Positions 44,545 through 54,734 of a stretch of 64,000 bases of DNA are shown one piece after another. Below the pieces are notes generated by a model. The model saw only the letters and a program-made list of their open reading frames with translations, was not told the DNA's origin and ran no database searches. The stretch is from Przewalskia tangutica (Eukaryota > Streptophyta > Magnoliopsida > Solanales > Solanaceae), in contig CM056734.1 of NCBI GenBank assembly GCA_029844215.1, positions 17,742,501 through 17,806,500 on the forward strand, read 5' to 3'. How positions within the stretch are numbered: position 1 is the stretch's first letter; every line of letters begins with the position of its first letter. A program made the position numbers and the translations under genes.

Positions 44545-45016
44545 TGTTGAGGATACCTAGTATATACACTAATATACACTAGTAATATACACCAGTAGTA
44601 GGCCTGTTATCTTTTTTTTTTGTTGACGAAGGAACCCGCAGCCGCTACTCTTTCGAGTGCGCACAGGGTAAACCCCGGACTGACGCAGTAGCCTGCAAAC
44701 CACGTCAGCCATGTAAACCACACTTGGCAAGCCATGTGTGACAGGCTCAACCAAGAAGGTTTATGCAGGGGATCGAACTCGTGACCTTGCGGTGTTATGC
44801 TTTACGTTTGTTTCTTGGCCCACAATTGTTAGGCCATTTATTATTTCTTCTTTGACTCTATATACTTGTAACAATCTGGCTTGCTTTCTTTTTAACAGAA
44901 ATAAAAGATTAGAAAAGCTTGGGCAGCTCTCTCTCTTTTCTTCTCTCTCTCGCGCTGCCTCTTCTCGAAACTTCCATGGCAGAGCTAAGTATACAGAGCT
45001 CTGCATAGTTTTAACA
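44545..45016 (+). repeat. 3' LTR of non-autonomous element, carrying a SINE
   Basis: 472 bp; identical in order to 41416-41705 except for the insertion at about 44612-44792 and a 3-bp tag duplication in ccagtagtagg. Confidence 0.9.
44612..44792 (-). mobile_element. tRNA-derived SINE inserted in LTR
   Basis: An extra block of about 180 bp, absent from the partner LTR. Read on the minus strand it starts CCGCAAGGTCACGAGTTCGA, which includes a good B-box (GAGTTCGATCCC), and ends in a run of A (the plus-strand T run at 44612). It contains cacatggcttgccaagtgtg. The A-box end appears short, so it may be 5'-truncated. The flanking tgttat is repeated on both sides, as expected for a short target duplication. 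Confidence 0.7.
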
Positions 45017-45021
45017 AAATC

Positions 45022-45808
45022 GTACGGTCCAACGCGGATATTATTATACCATGTTAATACTAGAAAAATATTTAAAAACTAATAAACACTTAAAATAAGT
45101 AATCCAAACACCCACTAAGTAGCCTATTTCCATACACCTATAAATATATACTCCGAATTTTCAAGTTAAAAAATAGGCAAAATAGAAAGAAACAAGGAAA
45201 AGGAATAATTGAATTTGGTTGAAATAATTGGATGGCACATTTCGTTGCAATAATTAATAAGTAACGCATTTGGTTGAGATAATTTGTTTATTCAACATAA
45301 CCATTAGCCAAAGGAGAAAATGAAATCTCTTAACCTTTTGCAATTTAATTAAAAGAAATGAGATTTTTTTGGCCTCTTGCAATTTTATTAGAAGAAAACG
45401 ACCTTTTTTAGATCTCCTCCTATTTTTTTAGTTGTTAACTTATGTCTTCTAATTTAATAAATTAATAAAAATATAACAATAATATAAACTATAAAATACA
45501 AAGTTAACTTTAAATTTTAAAATATAAAATATAAAACTATATTATATTAAATATTTAATTTGAATTTTGTTTACATTTTCGAAATTTAAAAAAAAAAATA
45601 CCGGCCCAGTTCGACCGGTTCAACCCGCAACCGCACAAACATCCGGTAAGGAACCGGTCCAATAGTTCGGAAATCCGGACCGGTAACGGACCAAAACCGG
45701 TTCAATCCAGTACCGGTCAACCGTCCAGACCTGATTGAACCGGTAGACACCTATGTTATACACTATGGTACTCAGATTCATCAGAAATATTAACAAGGTA
45801 TACGTGGA
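45022..45808. other. AT-rich spacer with CCGGTT-rich terminal block
   Basis: 45022-45590 is AT-rich without features. 45597-45760 contains many copies of accggt/ccggtt in both orientations (gaccggttcaacc, aaccggtccaatag, aaaaccggttcaatc, gaaccggtagacacc). Its edge, inverted, reads CATAGGTGTCTACCGG. Dense subterminal hexamers beside such an end are typical of hAT-type elements. The second end is not identified, so it is probably truncated. Confidence 0.45.
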
Positions 45809-46468
45809 ATGGGATTACTTGCTATGGGTTACCACTACTTGCCTATTCACCTAAAATCTTGCTTCCTCCATATCAGAACATTCCCCGAGGATAATGAGAT
45901 TGATGCTTGGACATTGATCCGATTGTGGGTTGCTGAGGGATTCCTAAAAAGATTGACAAGTTGAGAAGTCCCGAAGAAGTGGCTGAGGAATGTTTGGAGG
46001 ATCTTGTCAATAAAAATTTAATAATGGTTAGAAGGAAGAAGGTTGATGGTCGGATCAAAAGCTGCGGTATGCACAAACTGTTAAGGCATTTGAGTGCGAG
46101 TTAAGGTAAAAAATAAAAACTTTGAATGTGATTACAAATAATCAAGCTCCTAATTTCTTAGCAACGAATGAACAGAGTGCTCACTTTAGTTTGCATACCC
46201 CCATTTCCTTGGAGAAATTTATAAAGTCCTCACAAGTGTGTTCCTTGTACCTTTTCAAGGAACCAACAGGAAAAGCACTGGAATTCAAAGCTCTGAGGGT
46301 GTTAGTCATTCCTAAGTCTTCCTTTATCTTCCTCCATCGCATGACATTAGATTCAGATATCCTGAGATACCTCGAGGTTACTAGTGACAATGACTTCCGT
46401 ATATGCACAACCTTCAAAACTTTATTTTTCATAACCGTAAAATGTTGAAGGTTCTAAGTTCTAACTTT

Positions 46469-46928
46469 TGTAGAAAATACTAATGTAGAAGTAGAAAATA
46501 CTAATGTAGAAAATACTAATGAACAAGATTAGAAATATCTAGAATACATTGTATGAGATATTTTGTATACATTGGGGGATATTTGGGATTGGGATATTTT
46601 TGTCATTTTGCAGTATATGTACATGTGTATTACTACACAGAGGTAACACAATACATTTTCACACAATTAATAACATTTTCTCTCCCTTCTCTCTCTTCTC
46701 TCTCCTCAGTCGACTTCTTCTTCTTCAAACCTTCACCGCCATTTTAGTTCCTCCATTCTGCTTCACTGCTATCTTCTTCCTTTCGTTTCTTCTATCTTTT
46801 CCTTCGTCGTAATCAGCAGTATCCACTGTTGTTTTCACACAGTGAAGCAGATCGCCGCTGCGTTGATTGAGACATAGTTGCTTAATGTGATAAGTTACTG
46901 AGTTCTTCAATGAACCAGTAATTTAACA
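46469..46928 (+). repeat. 5' LTR of copia 46469-52194
   Basis: 460 bp, TGTAGAAAATAC to atttaaca. Near the start, actaatgtagaaaat-type units are repeated. Confidence 0.9.
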
Positions 46929-47207
46929 TAGCATAAGAACCTCGTGGATCGATGAGGCAGATTGAGGGGATTTCCAACGCATGCAACAGAAAATTCGAGG
47001 AATCTGCAAATCGAGTGAGGAAAAATTAAAATTGACCGATGAAAGGGGATATTTGACACATGCAGAAGGATATTTGAGGATCTGTGTGTCGAGTGAAGAA
47101 TATCTGAAGATCGGTGAAGATCAGTAGGTGATTTTATCGAATTAAGGATAAGGATATATAGATCTGTATTTTCGCAAGTGAAATCAATACTTGTATTGAA
47201 ATAAACA

Positions 47208-48328
47208 ATGGAGAATACTGGTGAGGAGTTGTCAAGTGAAGCTACAACAATGACGATGAATGTGGACCATAACCATCCGTTGTATCTGTTTCCATCTGAT
47301 GCGCCGGGGTCATTATAGGTAGGGGTTACATTGAGTGGAATGGACAACTACACGATATGGAGTAGGGCAATGAAACTAGCATTGTTAGGAAAGAACAAGC
47401 TAGGATTCGTCGAACGGCAGCGCGAGGAGATGTTTCACGGTGATATGGCAAGGTTGTGGGATAGGTGTAATGCCATCGTTGTTTCATGGCTGATGGGAAA
47501 TGTGAACAAAAGTTTGTTCAGTGGGATGCTGTTTAATTCGGAATCCTATACTATCTGGGAAGAACTGAAGGAAAGGTTCGATAAAGTAAATAGTGCAAGG
47601 GCTTTTCAGCTTCATAAGGAGATTTTTACACTAAGGCAAGGAACCATGCCAGTATCCATGTATTATACCAAGCTTAAGGATCTGTGGGACGAATATGACT
47701 CGATTATGCCACCTCCAGATTGCTGTCCTAAATCAAAAGAGTTCAGTAGCCATCTACACTATCAGAGAGTGTCATAGCTTCTTGATGAAATTTGAATGAA
47801 GGATACAACCAAGCGAGAAGTCAGATCTTAATGATGCAGAAAATACCTAATCTAAATCAGGTATATGCAATGGTGAATCAAGAGGAAAGTCAGAGGATAG
47901 TTGCGGGAAACAGTCGAATGATACAGGAGACAATTGACTCATCCGCAATGTTTACAGCCAGAAATGGAACAGGAAGGGGTGGAAATGGAGGTACTGGTGG
48001 AGTCGCAAAGCAGAGAAAACCATACAATCCTAATGCATATTGTGATTATTGTCATGGAAAGGGACACTTCAGACAAGATTGCAACAAGTTGATGAAATGC
48101 GACATCGCTACAAACCGACATGTGCAAGATGATTGTTATAGGTTAATTGGATACCCTGAGAATTTTAAAAACAAGACTAAGAAGGCATACAATGTGGCAG
48201 GGTCTGAAATGTACTCTGATGTTGCTGGTAAGGAGAATGAACCAGCATACTGTCAGCAGAGGAACTTTCAACAGAATTATGGACATAACCAGGAGACTCA
48301 ATCACTATACAATCAGCAAAGGCCTTAG
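47208..48328 (+). pseudogene. Copia gag (nonsense and frameshift)
   Basis: The ATG at 47208 begins MENTGEELSSEATTMTMNVD and leads to NHPLYLFPSDAPGSL, followed by an in-frame stop (TAG) at 47317. The frame then stays open to 47777 (MDNYTIWSRAMKLALLGKNK, DRCNAIVVSWLMGNVNK, MYYTKLKDLWDEYDSIMPPP). A shift leads to 47792-48328 with MNEGYNQARSQILMM and a zinc knuckle CDYCHGKGHFRQDC (CX2CX4HX4C), then a Gln/Asn-rich tail. The nonsense codon plus shift make Gag non-functional unless the breaks are sequence errors. Confidence 0.88.
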
Positions 48329-49935
48329 CAGCAGAATTATGGTTACAGCCAGGAGTCTCAATCTTTTCACATGAAGCTGACACCTGATCAGCATCAACAA
48401 CTTCTGAAGTTGCTGGATGAGAAAACAGGAAGGATGGGAATAGCAAATATGGCAGGTATGAACTCTTCTGATACTGAGACACAAATGAAATGGATTGTGG
48501 ATTCAGGAGCCACTAATCATATGGTTGGTAACAAGAATTGTTTGTGAAATGCATACTTGCCAGAGAATACAGGAAGAGTACATTTGCCAACAGGTGACTC
48601 AGTCAAGGTATCTCATATTGGTGACTGCCATCTTGGAAAAGGTGGTGTTCTTGGCAATGTCCTCTGCATACCAACTTTCAAATTTAACCTTATGTCAGTT
48701 TCAAAGGTGACTAAGGAGTTAAACTGTAGTGTCACCTTTTTCCCACACTATTGCATTTTTCAGGATCTCTCATCTGGGAAGCGGCGGGTCAGTGATGAAG
48801 AGGATGGGCTGTACACTGTGTGTCTGGACACAGAGAATAAGGAGAAGTTTCAGCAGAGGTGTATGGCAGCAGCACAGTCTGTGGATGCAAGAACTTGGTA
48901 TAAGAGACTATGTCATGTGCCCATGAGTGTTCTAAAGAAAATGTCCTTTTTTAGTAATAATAATTCTTTTGTCTTGGACAGATGTGAGATATGTCCTTTG
49001 GCTAGATAGACAAGAGTTCCTTTTCCTATTAGTACTAGTAGAGCTACTAAACCTTTTCATTTGCTACATGTTGATGTATGGGGTCCTTACAAAGTAGAGA
49101 CATATAATGGAATGAGGTATTTCTTGACTATAGTGGATGACTTCTCTAGATGGACTTGGGTGTTTCTAATGAGATTAAAATCAGATGTAGTCACAGTTTT
49201 AACAGAATTTTTTGTTGAGATTAGAAATCAGTTTGAGGTCGTGATCCGGAGGATCAGTCGCATAAATGGAGCAGAGTTTTTTAATCATAATTGCAGGGAG
49301 CTATTCACAAAACATGGTGTGGTACATGAGAGTTCATGTCCATACTCACCACATCAAAATGGTGTGGTAGAAAGGAAGCACAGGCACATATTGGAAACAA
49401 CTAGAGCTATCAAATTTCGTGCCACTTACTGCATGTGTTTTGGGATTTCATCGTGATAGAGTCTTACATTCTGAATAGAGTACCCTCTACTGTTATTGGG
49501 AATAAGTCACCTTATGAATTGTTGTATAACAAGCCACCATCACTCTCTCATTTAAGGGTGATTGGTTGCCTGTGTTTTGCAACAATATTGGTAAGACAGG
49601 ACAAGTTCAGTCCCAGGGCAGTGAAGGCTGTGTTTCTTGGCTATGGTGATGCACAAAAAGGATACAGGTTATATGACATGGAAAATGAGACATTCTTTGT
49701 GAGCAGAGATGTGGTGTTTATGGAGAATGTATTTCCCTACAAAGGAGGAATTGATGATGCTACTCATCATATTAGAGCTCATGAACACTTCAACTATGAT
49801 GATCTAGTACATCACACAGTCAGAGTTCCTCAGGAGGCTCAACATGAGACAGTTAATATGCCATCGATAGTAAGTGGAAGACCCATGTTCAATGCATGCA
49901 TTGAGTATTCAGAGTATTCAGCAAGAGGGAATTGA
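48329..49935 (+). pseudogene. Copia protease and integrase (several breaks)
   Basis: The protease motif WIVDSGATNHM lies near 48494-48525, with a stop just after it (48544). A frame at 48557-49009 holds the rest of protease and GAG-pre-integrase (LPTGDSVKVSHIG, RCEICPLAR), ending at a stop at 49007. The integrase core is at 49061-49456 (HVDVWGPYKVE, YSPHQNGVVERKHRHI). The second catalytic Asp position reads RINGAEFF, so the usual TDNGTEF Asp is lost. The connector follows in 49435-49935 (KSPYELLYNKPPSLSHLRVI, GYGDAQKGYRLYDM). Confidence 0.9.
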
Positions 49936-49998
49936 GCATCACACTCCAGCAACAGAGGTACCTACTAGGAGATCTTTCAGACCTAGTAGGCCTCCCAT

Positions 49999-51237
49999 TT
50001 GGCTAAAGATTTTGTTACAAGTCATGGATCATCAAGCTGTCTATACTATATATCTGATAAAGTAGATTATACTAATCTATCACCCAGATATCTGAGTTTC
50101 ATAGCTCATTTATCAGAGAATGTTGAGCCTAATTCATATAAAGAAGCTGCAGGGGATACAAGATGGGTGGAAGCAATGAAGGCTGAGATAAAAGCTTTGG
50201 AAGACAATGGTACTTGGAAATTGGTGTCACTTCCAAAGGACAAAAAGGCTATAAGATGCAGATGGGTTTATAAGATTAAATACAAGGCAACAGGAGAAGT
50301 TGAAAGGTACAAGGCAAGGCTTGTTGCAAAGGGATATAGTCAAAAGGAGGGGTTGGACTACCAGGAGACTTTCTCACCTGTAGTGAAGATGTCCACTGTA
50401 AGGGCAGTGATTTCTCTAGCAGCTGCAGAACAGTGGTCCATTCATCAAATGGATGTTTATAATGCTTTTTTACAAGGCGACCTATATGAGGAGGTTTATA
50501 TGGCAGTCCCTGAGGGGTTCAACATTCAGAGTGAAAAGAAACAGGTGTGTAGGCTGATGAAGTCATTGTATGGTTTGAAACAAGCATCACGGCAGTGGAA
50601 CATTAAATTAACCACAGCTTTGATTGCTTCTGGTTTCCAGCAGAGTAGCAGAGATTACTCTTTGTTTACCAAGCACAAAGATGGCAGCATTGTAGTCATC
50701 TTGGTGTATGTGGATGACTTATTGATCACTGGAAATAATATGCAACTTATTCAGTCTACAAAAGACACCCTGAAGGCAGCATTCAAGATAAAAGATCTCG
50801 GAGAATTGCGATATTTTCTTGGAATAGAGTTTGCCAGGAGTGCCCAAGGCATACTCATGCACCAACGAAAATATGCTCTAGAGCTTGTCTCAGATTTGGG
50901 ACTCTCAGGGGCTAAACCAATGCCATCACCTATGGATACGAATATGAAATATACAACCTTGGAGTTTGATCAACACATAGCAAAGCAGAAGCCTGATGAA
51001 ACACAGCAGCTGCCTGATGAGCCTTTGTCTGATCCCACTGCATACAGAAGATTAATTGGTCGATTGTTGTACTTGACAAATACCAGACCTGACATTGCCT
51101 TCTCTGTGCAATGCTTGAGCCAGTTCATGCAAGCTCCTAAAGATTCACATATGGAGGCAGGCCTTCGCCTTGTTAGATATATCAAACAGGAACCAGGTCT
51201 GGGGATTCTTTTACACAAGTCCAAAGACGCAAGTTGA
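49999..51237 (+). CDS. Copia reverse transcriptase segment, 412 codons open
   Basis: Uninterrupted frame covering the whole copia reverse transcriptase: WVEAMKAEIKALEDNGTWKL, KARLVAKGYSQKEGLDYQET, QMDVYNAFLQGDLYEEVYM, SLYGLKQASRQWN, the catalytic VILVYVDDLLITGNN (about residues 233-247), FLGIEFARSAQGILMHQRKY, and the start of RNase H (LTNTRPDIAFSVQCLSQFM). It is part of a larger polyprotein, so the first Met is not a true start. RNase H continues out of frame in 51170-51714. Confidence 0.92.
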   Translation: MAKDFVTSHGSSSCLYYISDKVDYTNLSPRYLSFIAHLSENVEPNSYKEAAGDTRWVEAMKAEIKALEDNGTWKLVSLPKDKKAIRCRWVYKIKYKATGEVERYKARLVAKGYSQKEGLDYQETFSPVVKMSTVRAVISLAAAEQWSIHQMDVYNAFLQGDLYEEVYMAVPEGFNIQSEKKQVCRLMKSLYGLKQASRQWNIKLTTALIASGFQQSSRDYSLFTKHKDGSIVVILVYVDDLLITGNNMQLIQSTKDTLKAAFKIKDLGELRYFLGIEFARSAQGILMHQRKYALELVSDLGLSGAKPMPSPMDTNMKYTTLEFDQHIAKQKPDETQQLPDEPLSDPTAYRRLIGRLLYLTNTRPDIAFSVQCLSQFMQAPKDSHMEAGLRLVRYIKQEPGLGILLHKSKDAS

Positions 51238-51714
51238 AGGCTTTCGTGATGCGATCGGGCTTCTCGCATCAATGAGGAAATCGGTGGCGAGTTACATGAT
51301 ATTCTTTGGGAACTCACTTGTTTTTCCGAAATCCAAAGCGAACCATCAGATTCAAGAGCTCACGAGTGAATATAGAGCAATGGCAGCCAAAGTGGCTGAA
51401 GTGATTTGGATCATCGGTCTTTATAAAGAAGTCGAGTCAACTGCAGACACGGTTCCGCCTCTCACATCGACAGATCTGCTATGCAAATTGCGACCAATCC
51501 GGTGTTCCATGAAAGAACTAAACACATCGATATTGACTGCCATTTCATTCGAGAACAGATTCAACAGGGATTGGTGTCTCCTACATTCTTGCCTACGACG
51601 GAGCAACCTGCTGATGTTTTGACTAAAGCATTGGGTCGACCTCAACATGCGTACTTGATGTCCAAGCTAGGTATGAAGAATATCTTCATGGTGCCTAGCT
51701 TGCGGGGGGTGTAG
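51238..51714 (+). pseudogene. Copia RNase H C-terminal part
   Basis: Frame-shifted pieces: SEYRAMA near 51366, and KHIDIDCHFIREQIQQGLV with ADVLTKALGRPQHAYLMSKL in 51481-51714. The conserved TDADWA motif expected between 51200 and 51290 is not readable. The last residues overlap the polypurine tract at the 3' LTR edge. Confidence 0.85.
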
Positions 51715-52194
51715 AAAATACTAATGTAGAAGTAGAAAATACTAATGTAGAAAATACTAATGAACAAGATTAGAAATATCTAGAATACATTGTATGAGAT
51801 ATTTTGTATACATTGGGGGATATTTGGGATTGGGATATTTTTGTCATTTTGCAGTATATGTACATGTGTATTACTACACAGAGGTAACACAATACATTTT
51901 CACACAATTAATAACATTTTCTATCTCTTCTCTCTCTTCTCTCTCCTCAGTCGACTTCTTCTTCTTCAAACCTTCACCGCCATTTTAGTTCCTCCATTCT
52001 GCTTCACTGCCATTTTAGTTCCTCCATTCTGCTTCACTGCTATCTTCTTCCTTTCGTTTCTTCTATCTTTTCCTTCGTCAGTCAGCAGATTCATCGTTGT
52101 TTTCACACAAATGAAGCGGTCGCCGTCGTTGATTGAGACATAGTTGCTTAATGTGATAAGTTACTGAGTTCTTCAATGAACCAGTAATTTAACA
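51710..52194 (+). repeat. 3' LTR of copia 46469-52194
   Basis: 485 bp; longer than the 5' LTR because the 30-bp unit starting gccattttagttcctccatt is tandemly doubled (about 51980-52040). Elsewhere the copies differ at CAG/CTG-rich spots (tcgtcgtaatcagcag against tcgtcagtcagcag). Confidence 0.9.
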
Positions 52195-53213
52195 ACTTTG
52201 CCCAGTGAAATCTGGAATCCAAAGCAGTTGAGGCATCTCCGTGTTATGCATAACATTCATTTACCCAATCCTCAAGGCAATAACTCATGTGATGTTGATC
52301 TGCATCATCTACAGGAGATTTCCAGTCTCTCTGTTGCTAGTTGTACAAAGGAGGTACTATCTCGACTTACGAATCTAAAGAAATTGAAGATCGATGATTT
52401 CAGAAGAGACATCAAAGACGATGAGATAGAAACATCCTGGAGCCTACTCAATCTTGTCTGCTTAAATAAACTTGAATTGCTTTACCTATGTTTCGGTAAG
52501 TGGATGCTGTCATCACCCCTCGCCGATTGTTGTTGTTTCCCAGCATCTCTTAAGAGGTTGACCGTGCTCGATGGTAACCTTCCCTGGGAAGACTTAGCAA
52601 CTATCGCGAAGTTGCCCAATCTCGGAGTGCTCAAACTCAGAATCAATTCATTCTACGGTGAAGTGTGGAAACTAAATGATGATGTTCAGTTCAAGCAGCT
52701 AAAGTTCCTCCTGCTTGATAACCTATACATAAAACTGTGGGAGGCTAGCAGTGTTAACTTCCCTAATCTTCAATGCCTAGTGTTACAGCTAATGTGTCAG
52801 CTAATGTGTCACCTGGATCAAATTCCTCCAGAATTTGCAGATATATGCACCTTAGAGTCAATTGAGTTATATAACTGACCCCGATCTCTTGAAATCAGCA
52901 AGAGAAATTCAAGAGGAAGCAGCTTCAGTGGCGGGATATGATTGCCTTCATGTTGGCATCTATGATGGTAACTTTCACCATTTCTGTAATATATAGTACT
53001 AATATTTTGACTGCTGTTTTTGAAGTTTGTTGCTTCTCAAATGTCTATATAGCCATGTTTCTCCAGATCAATTACTCAGGTTACATTATGCTCCCTTCCC
53101 CTTCTCACGCTATCGTATCTTCAGCTGCCTTGACAATATACATAGTTTTTCTACCAAGATTACTTGATTTTGTGGCTAGTACTATCGAAAAAGAAGAAAA
53201 TCAAGGAAGTTAT

Positions 53214-54722
53214 TGAAAGTATATATGTCCTAGAAACAATCATTTTAGGAGCACATGTACTTGAACACATTCATATTATTAATAAGATTAATATATACTT
53301 GGCATTTGCAACTATTGAATTATTATTTGATTGTTTATATTATTCATTAATGTGCATCCCTTGAACTTACATTGTCATTAATAGTGTGTGAGATATTAAT
53401 GATAGAGTGTAGTTCTTAAAATAGCCTAGACTAATGATCATTGAGAATGGGATATCAATGATATGTTATAAGTCGATACGCTGTCCGCATCACATTCTTA
53501 GAGAACGTAGTATATCTCACTTATCGCAAGCAATAGTTGCTAGTGATGGACACATGGATACTCTTGAGAGTATTGGCATACCCCACGATAAACTATTTGT
53601 TATACATGTCTAGAGTATTATCGCGACGGGAGATAGAGGTCCTTAGACTTGAGGTCAATATCACTTGTTTACGAGTAATGCACTTTGATCCCGTCTAAGC
53701 TCAAATGTCTTATAGGTTGAGACGCGCTTGTATTGGGTGCATCGAAGTAGATTGAGTGGTGGTTGAGCCAAGAATAGGATTCATTCCTCGATTGGAATTT
53801 CGAGAACACTCACTTCCGAGATGTTAGGTCGACCAAGTCATTGACGATCAACGCAAGAGACATATCTAGGATATGGTCTAGTTGTCGACTAATATAGATG
53901 AGATAAAGTGATCAAGCCATTTGGATAGACACTGACAAATCTTAAGCTTGATCGAGTGTCGCGAATGAAAGGAATTTATCATCTCACATAGAGATTTGTT
54001 TACTTGAGTCTTGTAAACGATTTCACATATCGGGTCCGCCACCGCGCCGCTCAGAGTTCCGTGTGAACCTTGATTTGGTCAAGTCCGATGTGCGCTCAAA
54101 GCGGTCACACTAAGTCGATTGTCTTTTCTGGTCTAAGGGTATATTGAGAGAATGTAAAATATCGGATTTTGAATCAAGATATTTTATTTTATAATAAATT
54201 ATGGGATAATTTTCATTTGATGAAAATTAATTAATTAAGTTAAAATTAAGTCTTGGATTTAATTAGAACTAAAACGCGTAAAATAAATAAAGAATCATGA
54301 TAATGATGGGCCAGCGATCGCCCATCGAATTGATTTGGGTCGAGTTTTGAAGCCCGATCCAAATCGATTAGGTTTAGGGTTTCTCACTATATATTTGGCA
54401 CTTAACCCATAATTTCAAGAGAACTCATTTTTCCACTTTACGAACTTAGAGTTCAGAAATAAATTCTCTCAAACCTCTGCCAAGATTTCCTAGCTTTCTT
54501 GGGCAAAGGAATATCTTGAAGCGAGGCTTGCACCGGATTGACAATCGCGCGCGCACCTTTTAGTAGAGATCGCATTAAAACATAAACCGTAAGTTTTCAT
54601 GTTTTTGCAGATTTGAATTATCGAATAATCATACCGCACGATCTTTGTTGGAGCAAGTAAGTAAACAAAATTTTAAACTTCCACGTGCCTTACTTGTGTT
54701 TTACATCCAACAAATCCCTTCA
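53214..54722 (+). repeat. 5' LTR of copia 53214-61947
   Basis: 1509 bp, TGAAAGTATATATG to cccttca. AT-rich blocks match 60447-61947 nearly exactly, while GC-containing blocks differ by frequent short indels. Confidence 0.9.
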
Positions 54723-54734
54723 TGGTATCGAGCC
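54723..54734 (+). other. Primer-binding site (tRNA-iMet type)
   Basis: TGGTATCGAGCC abuts the LTR; compare TGGTATCAGAGC. Confidence 0.75.

Larger units (their letters stand above)
41416..45016 (+). mobile_element. Non-autonomous copia-type LTR element, no pol
   Basis: 3601 bp flanked by AAATC duplications (41411-41415 and 45017-45021). LTRs are 41416-41705 and 44545-45016. PBS TGGTATCAAAGC at 41706; purine tract agcttgagggggcg before the right LTR. LTR sequence and PPT look copia-like, but the 2.84 kb interior has no Gag or Pol similarity in any frame. It therefore depends on another element. The right LTR is longer because a SINE has inserted in it. Apart from that SINE the LTRs are nearly identical, pointing to recent movement. 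Confidence 0.85.
46469..52194 (+). mobile_element. Ty1/copia retrotransposon inserted in the CNL gene
   Basis: 5726 bp flanked by ACTTT duplications (46464-46468 and 52195-52199). LTRs are 46469-46928 and 51710-52194. A decayed PBS (tagcataagaac, 8 of 12 matching tRNA-iMet type) follows the left LTR, and the purine tract gcgggggg precedes the right LTR. Gag, protease, integrase, reverse transcriptase and RNase H all occur in copia order with several stops and shifts. It shares Gag and Pol style with the element at 34930-40160. Insertion was in the sense direction of the CNL. Confidence 0.93.
45809..52965 (+). pseudogene. CC-NBS-LRR (CNL) resistance gene remnant, split by a copia insertion
   Basis: Intracellular immune-receptor family. 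Left part: the end of NB-ARC/ARC2 at 45809-45964 (YHYLPIHLKSCFLHI, FPEDNEIDAWTLIRLWVAEG). After a one-base slip at an A run (near 45946-45950) it continues to 46104 with SPEEVAEECLEDLV and the winged-helix MHD-region relative GMHKLLRHL. A further frame (46122-46448) holds the LRR start (ALEFKALRVLVIP). The copia element 46469-52194 then interrupts, with an ACTTT duplication. LRRs resume at 52195-52878: LPSEIWNPKQLRHLRV, LTNLKKLKI, FPASLKRLTV, LPNLGVLKLR and FPNLQCLVLQ. After another frame slip a C-terminal tail (SAREIQEEAASV) reaches about 52965. The CC domain and P-loop half of NB-ARC are absent. Style resembles Solanaceae R1/Rpi-blb2-like CNLs (inference). Confidence 0.85.

Noticed and set aside
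44752..44792. Possible tRNA gene (B-box like ggtcacgagttcgatcccc on the minus strand)
   Set aside because: No cloverleaf or A-box, followed by a SINE body and A tail; it is the tRNA-derived head of a SINE.
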